Shown here: piece by piece, positions 30,584 to 38,405 of the stretch | How positions within the stretch are numbered: position 1 is the first letter of the stretch | Layout: each line of letters starts with the position of its first letter | DNA from: Clostridia bacterium | Lineage (GTDB): Bacteria > Bacillota > Clostridia > Christensenellales > SZUA-584 | Reading direction: 5' to 3' | DNA length: 41,987 bases | Assembly (NCBI GenBank): GCA_003249555.1 | Contig: QKIQ01000093.1 | Location: forward strand, 1 to 41,987 | The notes under the pieces: model-generated | Database searches by the model: none | What the model saw: the letters and a program-made list of their open reading frames with translations, nothing else | What the model was told of the DNA's origin: nothing | Position numbers and translations under genes: made by a program

Positions 30584-32608
30584 ATGTCTTACTTATTTAC
30601 GATAGACTGTAATGACTCTTGGGTTGAAGATATAAATACTCACGTTCAAACTAGAGACACGTCACTTGTCCTAAACGGAAACAATTTCGCAAAAATAACT
30701 ATCCCGAGATTCAAAAAAGAGATTGTATATGATACTTGGTATTATGCGGAGTTTTATCCAACCCAAAAACCTAGCAATGACCTTGCTAAACTTAGGGCAT
30801 TCTCTGATGCGTCGCCTGAAGTTGAAAAATATGCTTCGAATATCATACTCAATACATTTAATCAATATGCGCTGTATATACCTACAAATCTTTCAAAACA
30901 ACAGAAAGATGCGGGCTATAATAATCTTCTAACAAACGGGATAACGATCCACTCCTTGCTTGAGGGATTTATAATTGATTCAACACGAGCCGCAAACAAG
31001 CCGCGCATAAAATTCTATGTTAATGATATTGTGCCCGTGATATCAAACATATCTCCTCAAGCTGGCGCAATTGACCATGCAATTGAGAATGTGTTTTCAT
31101 GGTCGTTTGCTTTGCCGGAGATGACCGGGTTCGTCTATCAGCTGCCCGTTGAGGCGGGTGCAGAGATCGAATGGAAGCTTGCAAGTGGTGGGACGGTACA
31201 CACGCTGACATCATCACAGCAGGGCCGCATTACTATCCCAGCAAACACATTCATTGACGGCACTACCATTCAGTGGCGCCTGCGAGTCAAAACGGACGAT
31301 AACATCTGGAGTGCCTGGTCTGATGTAGCTGCTGGCAGCTGGTTTACACTCACAATCGGTGACGCCGCGCTGGAAGCATCAAACCTAAGCCCGTCCGGAC
31401 AGTACATCGATGCATCAAAGCCGTATACGTTCAGCTGGGATTATTCTTCTGGCCTTGGACGGCCGCAAGCGGCATATGAAGCTCAAATCAATTATGATAA
31501 TAATCCGGGCTGGGTGCCGTTTTTCAGCGGGACAGGAACAGCGCAAAGCTATATCGCGCCAGCAAATGCACTGACGGGCGGCGGTATGCGGTGGAAAATC
31601 AGGGTTACAAATGACCGCGGGACCGTCAGCAATTGGTCGGAAGAAGCTCAAAACAGAGTTGTCGCAAGGCCTGATACGCCGGATATAACCGGCCCTGACA
31701 CGCCTGCGATCAACGCGATCATCAGTGATATTTCCAGACCAACGATCACATGGCAAGCCGCCGGGCAGCTCGCGTTCCAGCTCCTTGTTTTATCTGAAGA
31801 TGGATCAACGCTGCTGTATGATAGCGGCATTGTCAACACAAAGGTGACGTCATATAAAATACCGATATTCCTTGATAACGGGCGCTATGTCGTAAAAGTG
31901 CGCGTTATGAATGAGTTCGCGATGTATTCGGAGTATGGCGTGGTTAATGCTTTTATTGAAGCGGATAAGCCGTCGCCTGCAAAACTGGTGGCATCGAGCA
32001 TGCCAAACGGCGTGAGACTATCAGTTTCCGAAATTGATAATAGCACCACATCGCTGATTATTTACAGATATTCAGACAAAGGCTATATTCCCGTGGTAAA
32101 ACTGGACCCGGGCGTACATAGTTGGGTGGATTATGCCGGTGTTGGCCTGACAACCTACTTTGTTCGCACGGTAGCCGGAGATCTCTTTGCTGATAGCGAA
32201 AAAGTGACGGCAATTCCACAGATACGGTCAAGCATCATTGCGACCGTATCTGCATTATCTGACGTTTTGCCGCTCAAATACCTGCAAGGCGACTTTAAAA
32301 CCTACTCGGGGAATGAAACATATGGAGTGGTTCTGCAGCAGTTTGACGGACGTGAGCTGCCTGTTGCTGACTTTTCACAAGGTATGAGCCGGCCGTTTAC
32401 CTTCTCCGCCACTCTTACAGAGGATGGCCAGCTCAAAAAGCTCCAAAGCTTAGCGCGTCAAAAGCGCACGGTACTCTACCGTGATAATTCAGGCAGAAAG
32501 ATATTTGGCGTGATAAATGTGTTGCCATATAAGGAATATAGAGGCCGCACAGACGTCACGATCACTATTGAAGAGACACATTACAGTGAGGTGATTAGCA
32601 TTGCTTAG
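30584..32608 (+). CDS. Distal tail/tail-tip protein with FN3-like domains
   Basis: 674 residues. The middle carries repeats that look like fibronectin type III or Ig domains (SWSFALPEMTGFVYQLPV, then IQWRLRVKTDDNIWSAWS and MRWKIRVTNDRGTVSNWS, each near-identical in design). The end (FKTYSGNETYGVVLQQFDG, then YREYRGRTDVTITIEE-like) is typical of siphovirus distal tail components. It follows the tape measure as Dit usually does. ATG 30,584 with CGGAGG; GTG 30,578 is inside the ribosome binding site. Confidence 0.8.
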   Translation: MSYLFTIDCNDSWVEDINTHVQTRDTSLVLNGNNFAKITIPRFKKEIVYDTWYYAEFYPTQKPSNDLAKLRAFSDASPEVEKYASNIILNTFNQYALYIPTNLSKQQKDAGYNNLLTNGITIHSLLEGFIIDSTRAANKPRIKFYVNDIVPVISNISPQAGAIDHAIENVFSWSFALPEMTGFVYQLPVEAGAEIEWKLASGGTVHTLTSSQQGRITIPANTFIDGTTIQWRLRVKTDDNIWSAWSDVAAGSWFTLTIGDAALEASNLSPSGQYIDASKPYTFSWDYSSGLGRPQAAYEAQINYDNNPGWVPFFSGTGTAQSYIAPANALTGGGMRWKIRVTNDRGTVSNWSEEAQNRVVARPDTPDITGPDTPAINAIISDISRPTITWQAAGQLAFQLLVLSEDGSTLLYDSGIVNTKVTSYKIPIFLDNGRYVVKVRVMNEFAMYSEYGVVNAFIEADKPSPAKLVASSMPNGVRLSVSEIDNSTTSLIIYRYSDKGYIPVVKLDPGVHSWVDYAGVGLTTYFVRTVAGDLFADSEKVTAIPQIRSSIIATVSALSDVLPLKYLQGDFKTYSGNETYGVVLQQFDGRELPVADFSQGMSRPFTFSATLTEDGQLKKLQSLARQKRTVLYRDNSGRKIFGVINVLPYKEYRGRTDVTITIEETHYSEVISIA

Positions 32609-33710
32609 TCTGGCCGTTAATGGCTATACAGAGGAAGCGGTTAAAAATGCGCTGCACTATCAATCTGAGCGGCGTGTTTCTTTTCGTTATGAGCTGATCG
32701 ATGGGAACAACATCCCGAAAGGATCGCTTGAGGTGGCGCCCGGCGGTAGTATCACATTTGATGCTGATGCCGATATTAAGCGTGTCGGTAAGTACTTGAT
32801 CAAGGAAGATGAGCGGATCAACTGGCAAACGGATAAAATCAGGCCATACTTCCAACTCACAATGCCTGATGGTGGCGTGTGCGAATGGCCGCTTGGCACG
32901 TTTTATATGCCGACACCTCGCAAAGCCAAGGGGATTGCCGGGATGTGGTACGATGTCGACGCCTATGACATGACATACATCTTCAGCAGTGACTCAACCG
33001 CACAGAGGACGTATTATCCCAAGCTGACCTATTACGTTGATGCGGTGTCGTCGATACTTATTGATTCCGGTATCTTAAATGCGATCGTTACACAATCTTC
33101 GCTACAGCTTCAAAATGACCGTGAATGGCTGCTCGATACAAAAAAGCTGGACATCATAAAGCCCCTGCTCACGGAAATGAACTATGATGATCTTTTCGCG
33201 GATGCCAACGGAATAATGATTGCACAGCCTTTTATTCACCCGGGAGATCGCGTTGCAGACTACACGTACCAAAACAATGAATTTTCGGTGCTGTATGAAG
33301 GTGCGAGCACGCTGCGCGATGACTTTGACGTGCCTAATGTGGTAATCGGCATTGTGAATAATCCGGACATTGGAAATGAGATGTCATATGTCTATACGAA
33401 TATAGATCCTGCCAGCCCCGTATCCATACCGGCCAGAAACGGACGGCGTGTGACAAAAAAGGTTGAGTTTGAAGACATCGCATCGCTTGCCGATCTGCAG
33501 GCCGCAACAACGAGGTATGCAAATACCGTAACAGAAGTTTATGAGCAGGCCACATATGAGACGGCGCTCATGCCGCATCACGGTTATCATGATCTGCTCT
33601 ACCTGCAGAATGACACGCTTGACGGACGATACCTTGAGACATCATGGTCTATGACACTCAAGGCCGGAGAGCGTATGAGACACACCGCAAAGAAGTTGGT
33701 GATATTATGA
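32601..33710 (+). CDS. Tail hub / tail-associated protein (Tal or gp18-like)
   Basis: 369 residues. SFRYELIDGNNIPKGSLEV, KYLIKEDERINWQTDKI and YDVDAYDMTYIF resemble hub proteins that follow the distal tail protein. It has no peptidase or lysozyme domain that I can see. TTG start at 32,601, overlapping the preceding stop by 8 nt with GAGGTGA upstream. The family is inferred mainly from position and beta-rich sequence. Confidence 0.75.
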   Translation: MLSLAVNGYTEEAVKNALHYQSERRVSFRYELIDGNNIPKGSLEVAPGGSITFDADADIKRVGKYLIKEDERINWQTDKIRPYFQLTMPDGGVCEWPLGTFYMPTPRKAKGIAGMWYDVDAYDMTYIFSSDSTAQRTYYPKLTYYVDAVSSILIDSGILNAIVTQSSLQLQNDREWLLDTKKLDIIKPLLTEMNYDDLFADANGIMIAQPFIHPGDRVADYTYQNNEFSVLYEGASTLRDDFDVPNVVIGIVNNPDIGNEMSYVYTNIDPASPVSIPARNGRRVTKKVEFEDIASLADLQAATTRYANTVTEVYEQATYETALMPHHGYHDLLYLQNDTLDGRYLETSWSMTLKAGERMRHTAKKLVIL

Positions 33711-33937
33711 TGGATCCAAGCTTTTTGGTTAACCCAAAACCAGATACAAAAAAGACATACACGCTCGCCACTGTGGCGGGCGTTTCTGCATCAGGCGTCA
33801 CGCTCAAATTTGATGGGGAAGAGGCTGGGCAGAAAAGCTATAAGCGGCTTGCATCTTATAGCAGCCCCGCACAAAACGACCGCGTGCTTGTGGCCATCGT
33901 CGGAGGTTCGGCTGTTGTACTCGGAAAGCTTATATAG
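33707..33937 (+). CDS. Small beta-rich tail protein, 76 residues
   Basis: Starts ATGATG overlapping the hub gene stop. It has YTLATVAGVSASGVTLKFDGE and NDRVLVAIVGGSAVVLGKL, a small beta-barrel (OB-like) pattern seen in short tail-tip proteins. Possibly a structural linker of the baseplate; no firm family. Confidence 0.65.
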   Translation: MMDPSFLVNPKPDTKKTYTLATVAGVSASGVTLKFDGEEAGQKSYKRLASYSSPAQNDRVLVAIVGGSAVVLGKLI

Positions 33938-33948
33938 GAGGCATTTAA

Positions 33949-35136
33949 ATGGATAAAAGAATAATCGGCCTGTCTTTGTCGACACAGCCGGACGAGCCGC
34001 TGCTCGCGGCTTTTAAAGTCACAAAGGGTGATGTTGGCGCATATCGGCTGGATATAAAGATTTATGATGGAGATGCTGAGTTTCCTTATAGCCAGGCCAC
34101 GACAGCCCGTATGGTTTTTGCTCATGAGGCAGATGGCCTTATCACGACAAATGATAGGGGAACCGTTTCGGTCAACGGTATCGCATACAATGTTGAAGCG
34201 ACTGAAATATCACGTATTGGCAAGATGATTGGATCCGTGCAGCTGCTCGATGCTGACGGGAACCGTCTGACAGTCAGCCGTTTTACCTTCGATGTGCTCG
34301 CTGATCCGCTCGATGCCGGCGGGCCGCTGTCGACCGCGCCCCAAGTTGAACAGCTTTTGGCTTACATAGCGGCGGCAGAGCAAGCGCTTAACGATGTCTA
34401 TGGCGGCGTACATATCGCAGGTGCATATCAAACCTATGAAGACTTTATCGCCGCTCATCCGACAGGAACGGAGGGAGATATCTACCTAGCCGGAATTGTG
34501 CTATATGTTTGGGTTGACACAATTAGTGCATGGATGAATGTTGGTCAGATACAGGGCTTTGGTACGCCGACTGATTCAGATACTATTGAGTTTGAGTATG
34601 ACGTGGCATCTGGAAACCTTAAAGCACACCTTAAGTCCACACTGAAAGAGATAATAAACACAGTGCCAGGGATAAATAATAGAGTTGTACAACTTGAAAA
34701 TTCACCTGCTTGCACTGCTTATCACAACACATATCAGTTTGTTCCCAATTCTGAAATGACCTATCTAGCATTAAATTCTGATTCTTTTGATAACGATGAT
34801 ATGCATAATACATCGACAAATAATTCAAGATTAACATGCAAAACGACAGGGGTGTATAAAATTGATGGTTGCCTTGAGTATGACCTAAACGGAACAGGAA
34901 TACGAGTTATAGCTATACGCAAAAACGGATCCGCGTTGTTAGCGTCTAATACAACTGGGACAGCACCGCAAACTGTTGGATATACGTCGTGTACTATAAG
35001 CGTGCCACTATGTGTTATGAACGAAGGCGATTATGTTGAGCTTTGTGCATTTCAAAATTCAGGAGCACCACTTAAAGTTGGTGTTTACATTCCGCCATCA
35101 TTAAGTATGACAAAGGTAGCAGAAATACCGTCATAA
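33949..35136 (+). CDS. BppU-like baseplate / receptor-binding protein, with C1q/TNF-like tail domain
   Basis: 395 residues. The N-terminal about 130 (AAFKVTKGDVGAYRLDIKIY, then ARMVFAHEADGLITT) fit the BppU baseplate domain. A helix and a carbohydrate-binding-like segment (YIAAAEQALNDVYGGVHIAG, then YVWVDTISAWMNVG) follow. The last about 150 residues are a beta jelly roll like C1q/TNF (RLTCKTTGVYKIDGCLEYDL, then NEGDYVELCAFQNSG), a common receptor-binding head. Base composition of the last part (about 34,690-35,130) is clearly more AT-rich than the first half, suggesting a swapped host-range module. Confidence 0.78.
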   Translation: MDKRIIGLSLSTQPDEPLLAAFKVTKGDVGAYRLDIKIYDGDAEFPYSQATTARMVFAHEADGLITTNDRGTVSVNGIAYNVEATEISRIGKMIGSVQLLDADGNRLTVSRFTFDVLADPLDAGGPLSTAPQVEQLLAYIAAAEQALNDVYGGVHIAGAYQTYEDFIAAHPTGTEGDIYLAGIVLYVWVDTISAWMNVGQIQGFGTPTDSDTIEFEYDVASGNLKAHLKSTLKEIINTVPGINNRVVQLENSPACTAYHNTYQFVPNSEMTYLALNSDSFDNDDMHNTSTNNSRLTCKTTGVYKIDGCLEYDLNGTGIRVIAIRKNGSALLASNTTGTAPQTVGYTSCTISVPLCVMNEGDYVELCAFQNSGAPLKVGVYIPPSLSMTKVAEIPS

Positions 35137-35170
35137 TAACTATGGATTAATTATAAGAAAGGAAACATTT

Positions 35171-36214
35171 ATGAATCTTAACGAGATTTTTGACAGAGCT
35201 GAATCGTATGCCAAGAATCAGAAGCCGTTCACAGGGTATACGCTCAATGTTGTGCAAACTGTTCGCCAAAAGGTTGAACGCGGAGAATATCCGGACGGTA
35301 CAAACATTGGCGTACAGATCGCTCTTCAGTTTGACGGGAAGGAAACGCCGGAGGATTTAACACTGGAGATCGATGAAAAGCGCCTGCCTTACGGCGCAAG
35401 TTACAGCCTGGACGCAGCAAATGACTGCATGGACTTCTATCGTAACATCATGCTGATGCTGTTCGGAATCAACCCGGGAAACTGGACGCAGGGGGCTTAT
35501 GGGCAAAACAAGGACAAGCAGGTGCCGTGGGAACAGCGCCGCGAGTTGGATCTTTTATTGAACAAACTCAGCGACAGAAACCCCGATGCGACACATGCCA
35601 TGATGCAGATCAAACAGGGGCGCATGCTGCATACCACAAGCAAGAGCAATCCGCTACGCGTAGAAGCCGATACCAAATATTCAGCGACTACGCGTACAGG
35701 AACGGGCGTTTTCCGCATACTAAACGACGAGCAGTATAACGCGCTTATCTACCATGCAAGCGGCGCTCGGGAGCCGACACAGCCAACAGAGGCGACTCAT
35801 ATTGTTGTGAAAGGCGATAGACTCGGCGCTATTGCTAAGAAACACGGGACAAGCGTTTCTGCGCTCGTGGCGCTGAATAGCATCGCAAATCCGGATATAA
35901 TCTACCCGGGGCAGATCATTCGGCTCGGCATAGAAACGGATAAGCCAGCATGGGCGCTCGGACGTGTGCTTCAGTATAAGGATGAGTGGGGAGACAACTA
36001 TATGTCTGGCGCTGACGTCGAAGCTGCGCAAAAAGCACTTAAGACCATGGGATACGATCCGGGCCCGATCGATAGTGAAGCAGGACCAAGATTTCGTGCG
36101 GCGGTTCATGAGCTGCAGCTCGACTATCCGGATTGTGGAACAAGGGGTAAGCCTGATGACAAGCTCGGCCGCAAGAGTTGTGAGAAACTCGGCGGGACTT
36201 GGATAGGGAAATAA
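35171..36214 (+). CDS. Putative endolysin: unrecognised N-terminal domain + LysM + peptidoglycan-binding domain
   Basis: 347 residues. Residues about 208-258 are a LysM (IVVKGDRLGAIAKKHGTSVSAL, then NPDIIYPGQIIRLG). About 275-345 resemble PG_binding_1 (VEAAQKALKTMGYDPGPIDS, then FRAAVHELQLDYP). The first about 200 residues have no lysozyme, amidase or peptidase motif that I recognise, though they lie where a catalytic domain should be. Placed directly before the holin genes, so the lysis role is likely by position. AAGGAAACA precedes ATG 35,171. Confidence 0.7.
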   Translation: MNLNEIFDRAESYAKNQKPFTGYTLNVVQTVRQKVERGEYPDGTNIGVQIALQFDGKETPEDLTLEIDEKRLPYGASYSLDAANDCMDFYRNIMLMLFGINPGNWTQGAYGQNKDKQVPWEQRRELDLLLNKLSDRNPDATHAMMQIKQGRMLHTTSKSNPLRVEADTKYSATTRTGTGVFRILNDEQYNALIYHASGAREPTQPTEATHIVVKGDRLGAIAKKHGTSVSALVALNSIANPDIIYPGQIIRLGIETDKPAWALGRVLQYKDEWGDNYMSGADVEAAQKALKTMGYDPGPIDSEAGPRFRAAVHELQLDYPDCGTRGKPDDKLGRKSCEKLGGTWIGK

Positions 36215-36236
36215 ACGAAGGGATGGGCAGTGTTTA

Positions 36237-36494
36237 ATGAATGATATCATGACATCGATCGCTGCGGCGGTCGCGATTGGCATAATAGGCTGGATCGGCG
36301 GAAGGTTCTCCATTAAAACAAAATCTCAGGTTAAGAGCGAAAATATTGATACGAGACTTAAGCGTATCGAAGCGGCTCAGCCTGTTATTTTGGAGTGCCA
36401 TCTTGCGACGCTTGTGGCCTTAAAACGCGGCAAGGTGAACGGTGAATGCGACGCTGCCCTTGAAAAGCTCAACAACTATTTATTAAATAAGTGA
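36237..36494 (+). CDS. Small membrane protein in the lysis cassette (holin-like or spanin-like)
   Basis: 85 residues. One N-terminal membrane segment (SIAAAVAIGIIGWIGGRFSI) followed by a charged coiled coil (ENIDTRLKRIEAAQPVI). Position between lysin and holin suggests an auxiliary holin or membrane-anchored lysis helper. It overlaps the next frame; GGGATGG precedes ATG 36,237. Confidence 0.65.
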   Translation: MNDIMTSIAAAVAIGIIGWIGGRFSIKTKSQVKSENIDTRLKRIEAAQPVILECHLATLVALKRGKVNGECDAALEKLNNYLLNK

Positions 36495-36508
36495 AAGTGA
36501 GGAAATCA

Positions 36509-36937
36509 ATGAAATCAATGAAAAGAGTATTATTCATTCTGTTGGTGGCCATCATGATGATGGTCGTTTTTGTATCCGTTGCATTCGCTGCTGCGCCCGA
36601 TCAGGAGTATCCGGCAGCGCTGGATGCCGAAGCCACAGGGGCTGAAGTGGTGAGCGCGATGGATGAACCGCCTGATGTGTGGGGCGATTATATCATTGGG
36701 CAAGCCTATGGGTTGATCCCTGTATTATATATCATTGGGCTTGTTATTAAAAAGATACCCGGCATTCCTGATTGGATCATTCCGCTTGCATTACTGGCCA
36801 TTGGTGTCATTTTTGCTATGGCATCTATTGGATGGACAATTCAGGGAGCTATACAGGGAATTTTGGTGGCTGGCGCAGCGGTTTTCGGAAACCAGCTTTA
36901 TAAGCAAATTACAAGTGGCATCACCGGCGACTCATAA
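36509..36937 (+). CDS. Phage holin (Phage_holin_5_2-like) with signal-like N-terminus
   Basis: 142 residues. The C-terminal part LIPVLYIIGLVIKKIPGIPDW, IIPLALLAIGVIFAMASIG and IQGILVAGAAVFGNQLYKQI matches the Phage_holin_5_2 family. The N-terminus (KRVLFILLVAIMMMVVFVSVAFA) is a signal peptide or extra membrane segment. GTGAGG precedes ATG 36,509, preferred over GTG 36,491. Holins open the membrane to release the lysin. The operon ends at the terminator at 36,971. Confidence 0.87.
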   Translation: MKSMKRVLFILLVAIMMMVVFVSVAFAAAPDQEYPAALDAEATGAEVVSAMDEPPDVWGDYIIGQAYGLIPVLYIIGLVIKKIPGIPDWIIPLALLAIGVIFAMASIGWTIQGAIQGILVAGAAVFGNQLYKQITSGITGDS

Positions 36938-36970
36938 GGATCCTCCGATTGATTTATTTAATTTGATTTA

Positions 36971-37005
36971 TACCTCGGTCATCAAGGCCGGGGTATTATT
37001 TTTTT
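36971..37005 (+). terminator. Terminator of the late operon
   Basis: TACCTCGG (36,971-36,978) / CCGGGGTA (36,988-36,995), one G-T pair, followed by TTATTTTTTT. Confidence 0.88.
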
Positions 37006-37022
37006 GCACATTTTTAAATAAA

Positions 37023-37059
37023 TTACGTAAAAATGCTTGACATTACGTAAATTACGTAA
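37023..37059. promoter_or_regulatory. Three TTACGTAA palindromes (HicAB operator)
   Basis: Perfect 8-bp palindromes at 37,023-37,030, 37,043-37,050 and 37,052-37,059. The last two fill the spacer of the hicAB promoter, so protein binding there should shut it off. Confidence 0.75.
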
Positions 37060-37065
37060 TATAAT
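37037..37065 (+). promoter_or_regulatory. hicAB promoter, perfect consensus
   Basis: TTGACA (37,037-37,042), 17-bp spacer, TATAAT (37,060-37,065), the same consensus as the early promoter. It lies after the late terminator, so hicAB is its own unit and can be expressed in the lysogen. Confidence 0.9.
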
Positions 37066-37086
37066 AGGAGCATAGAGAGGGGGTTA

Positions 37087-37269
37087 ATGATGAAGCGCAA
37101 AGACTTGGTAGATAAACTGGAAAAGGGAGGCTTTGAAAAGGCCAGAGAGGGAAGCGAACACAGCATATATCGAAACCAGAAAACAAAAATCCAAGTGAGC
37201 GTTCCAAGACACCGAGAACTCAATGAGATAACAGCAATGAAAATCCTAAAAGAAGCGGGGCTGAAATAA
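37087..37269 (+). CDS. hicA: HicA-type toxin (mRNA interferase)
   Basis: 60 residues. RKDLVDKLEKGGFEKAREGSEHSIYRN, then VSVPRHRELNEITAMKILKEAGL, is the HicA double-stranded-RNA-binding-like fold with the catalytic His (about residue 25) in the EHSIY segment; VPRH is also typical. HicA cleaves mRNA and stops growth unless bound by HicB. GAGAGGGGG precedes ATGATG. Placed before hicB as in most hicAB pairs. Confidence 0.88.
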   Translation: MMKRKDLVDKLEKGGFEKAREGSEHSIYRNQKTKIQVSVPRHRELNEITAMKILKEAGLK

Positions 37270-37275
37270 GCCCCG
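37256..37275 (+). promoter_or_regulatory. Hairpin spanning the hicA stop
   Basis: A 7-bp stem CGGGGCT / AGCCCCG with a 6-nt loop covers the hicA TAA. No T tract follows. It could slow decay or set the ratio of HicA to HicB translation. Confidence 0.45.
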
Positions 37276-37312
37276 ACCTTTGGGATATTATATATAAATG
37301 GAGGTAATAGAT

Positions 37313-37702
37313 ATGGTTTATATTTATCCAGCGATATTTCAACGGAACGATGATGGCGGCTACTCTGTCAGCTTTCCTGACTTGAAGGGCTGCGTGACTG
37401 AAGGTGATACCTTAGAAAAAGCGGTGTATATGGCGAAAGACGCAATGGCTCTTTGGCTGGATGTTGCCATTGAAAACAGTGATACAATACCAAACGCGAG
37501 CAGCCCGGAGTCGGTAACTGTAGAGAAGGGAAACTTTGTATCTCTCGTGGATATCGATCTTGACGCCTATCGTAAAGAGCACGACACACAACCGATACGC
37601 CGAACAATTTCGCTGCCGAACTGGATGGACATCAAAGCCAGAGATGCTGGTTTAAGCTTATCCAAAGTATTGCAAGATGCCCTGGCAGAGCGTTTAGGGT
37701 GA
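37313..37702 (+). CDS. hicB: HicB-type antitoxin
   Basis: 129 residues. YPAIFQRNDDGGYSVSFPDLKGC, then LEKAVYMAKDAMALWLD, is the HicB partial RNase H-like fold. The C-terminal RTISLPNWMDIKARDAGLSLSKVL is a helix-turn/ribbon-helix-helix-like DNA-binding tail, which would bind the TTACGTAA operators upstream. ATG 37,313 has GGAGG; an earlier ATG (37,298) lies before the ribosome binding site. Neutralises HicA and represses the operon. Confidence 0.9.
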   Translation: MVYIYPAIFQRNDDGGYSVSFPDLKGCVTEGDTLEKAVYMAKDAMALWLDVAIENSDTIPNASSPESVTVEKGNFVSLVDIDLDAYRKEHDTQPIRRTISLPNWMDIKARDAGLSLSKVLQDALAERLG

Positions 37703-37717
37703 ATTCAAGGTTAATAG

Positions 37718-37748
37718 GGCCTCGAGAACATCGGGGCTTTATTTTTTA
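37718..37748 (+). terminator. hicAB terminator
   Basis: GGCCTCGA (37,718-37,725) / TCGGGGCT (37,731-37,738), with two G-T pairs, and TTATTTTTT after it. It ends 34 nt before the attR core, so prophage transcription should not run into the peroxiredoxin fragment. Confidence 0.8.
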
Positions 37749-37781
37749 GGTTCTAATAATTTATAGTAAGCATTACTGTAA

Positions 37782-37799
37782 CGGGAGAATTTACGCCAG
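37782..37799. other. attR core-like sequence
   Basis: CGGGAGAATTTACGCCAG pairs with the attL sequence at 523-540 (16 of 18). The host frame to the right continues PVCTTEF of the peroxiredoxin. Confidence 0.85.
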
Positions 37800-38308
37800 T
37801 CTGCACAACGGAGTTTATCGCGTTTGCGCAAAGGTATCAGGATTTTAAGGACAGGAACGCGGAGCTGATGGGACTATCGATCGACTCAAACGCGTCACAT
37901 ATCGCTTGGATCATCAACATATACCGGAATACGGGCATTGAGATACCGTTTCCGATTATCGAAGACAGAGACATGGCCATTTCCAGAATGTACGGTATGA
38001 TTCAGCCCGGCGTAAGCGGTACGGAGACGGTGCGCAATGTGTACTTTATTGATTCGAACGGCATCATCCGCGCCAAACTGATTTATCCGCTGACAAACGG
38101 ACGCAATATCGGAGAGATTTTGCGCTTGCTTGACGCACTGCAGACGACAGACAGGGAGAAAGTGGCGACACCGGCAAACTGGCGGCCCGGTTATCCCACG
38201 GTAATTCCTCCGCCAAAAACGGTGGAAGGCGCGATGAAGCGGCTGGACTCGGGCGATAATTGTATGGACTGGTATTTGTGTTACAACCAACCAAAGGAAT
38301 TGACTTGA
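37793..38308 (+). pseudogene. Peroxiredoxin, 3' fragment carrying the catalytic Cys
   Basis: From the attR core the frame reads TPVCTTEFIAFAQRYQDF with the peroxidatic Cys, then MGLSIDSNASHIAWI, a Prx6-like dimer region (YGMIQPGVSGTETVRNVYFI) and a long C-terminal extension ending WYLCYNQPKEL with further Cys (CMDWYLC) that may act as resolving residue. No start of its own precedes the Cys; the first ATG at 37,868 lies after it, so any peptide made would lack the active site. Joined to 339-533 it makes an intact gene. Confidence 0.92.
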
Positions 38309-38362
38309 GGATATGAAAGCACTTGGCAGTTAAGGAGTTTGGTGAATTAATATGTGGTGAAT

Positions 38363-38405
38363 AAGGGCTTGCCGCCTGTGAGATAGCGGGCATCAAGCCC
38401 TTTTG
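38363..38405 (+). terminator. Terminator of the peroxiredoxin gene
   Basis: AAGGGCTTG (38,363-38,371) / CAAGCCCTT (38,394-38,402), with an inner CCGC/GCGG stem and TTTT at the end. Confidence 0.85.

Larger units (their letters stand above)
535..37795. mobile_element. Complete-looking siphovirus prophage (HK97-like capsid), serine-integrase type
   Basis: The ends are set by matching 18-nt core-like sequences (523-540 and 37,782-37,799, 16 of 18 identical) flanking the two halves of one peroxiredoxin gene. The exact crossover base cannot be fixed but should fall in the shared TTTAC or CCAG blocks. All modules expected of a functional temperate phage are present and open: integrase, repressor/Cro switch, early genes, terminase, portal, protease, capsid, connectors, tail, lysis genes. 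No frameshifted structural gene was seen except the normal programmed one at 28,081. A separate excisionase (recombination directionality factor) gene was not recognised among the small early genes. Confidence 0.92.

Noticed and set aside
30671-30865. Minus-strand and alternative-frame ORFs in tail genes
   Set aside because: All are shadows of long, conserved structural genes.
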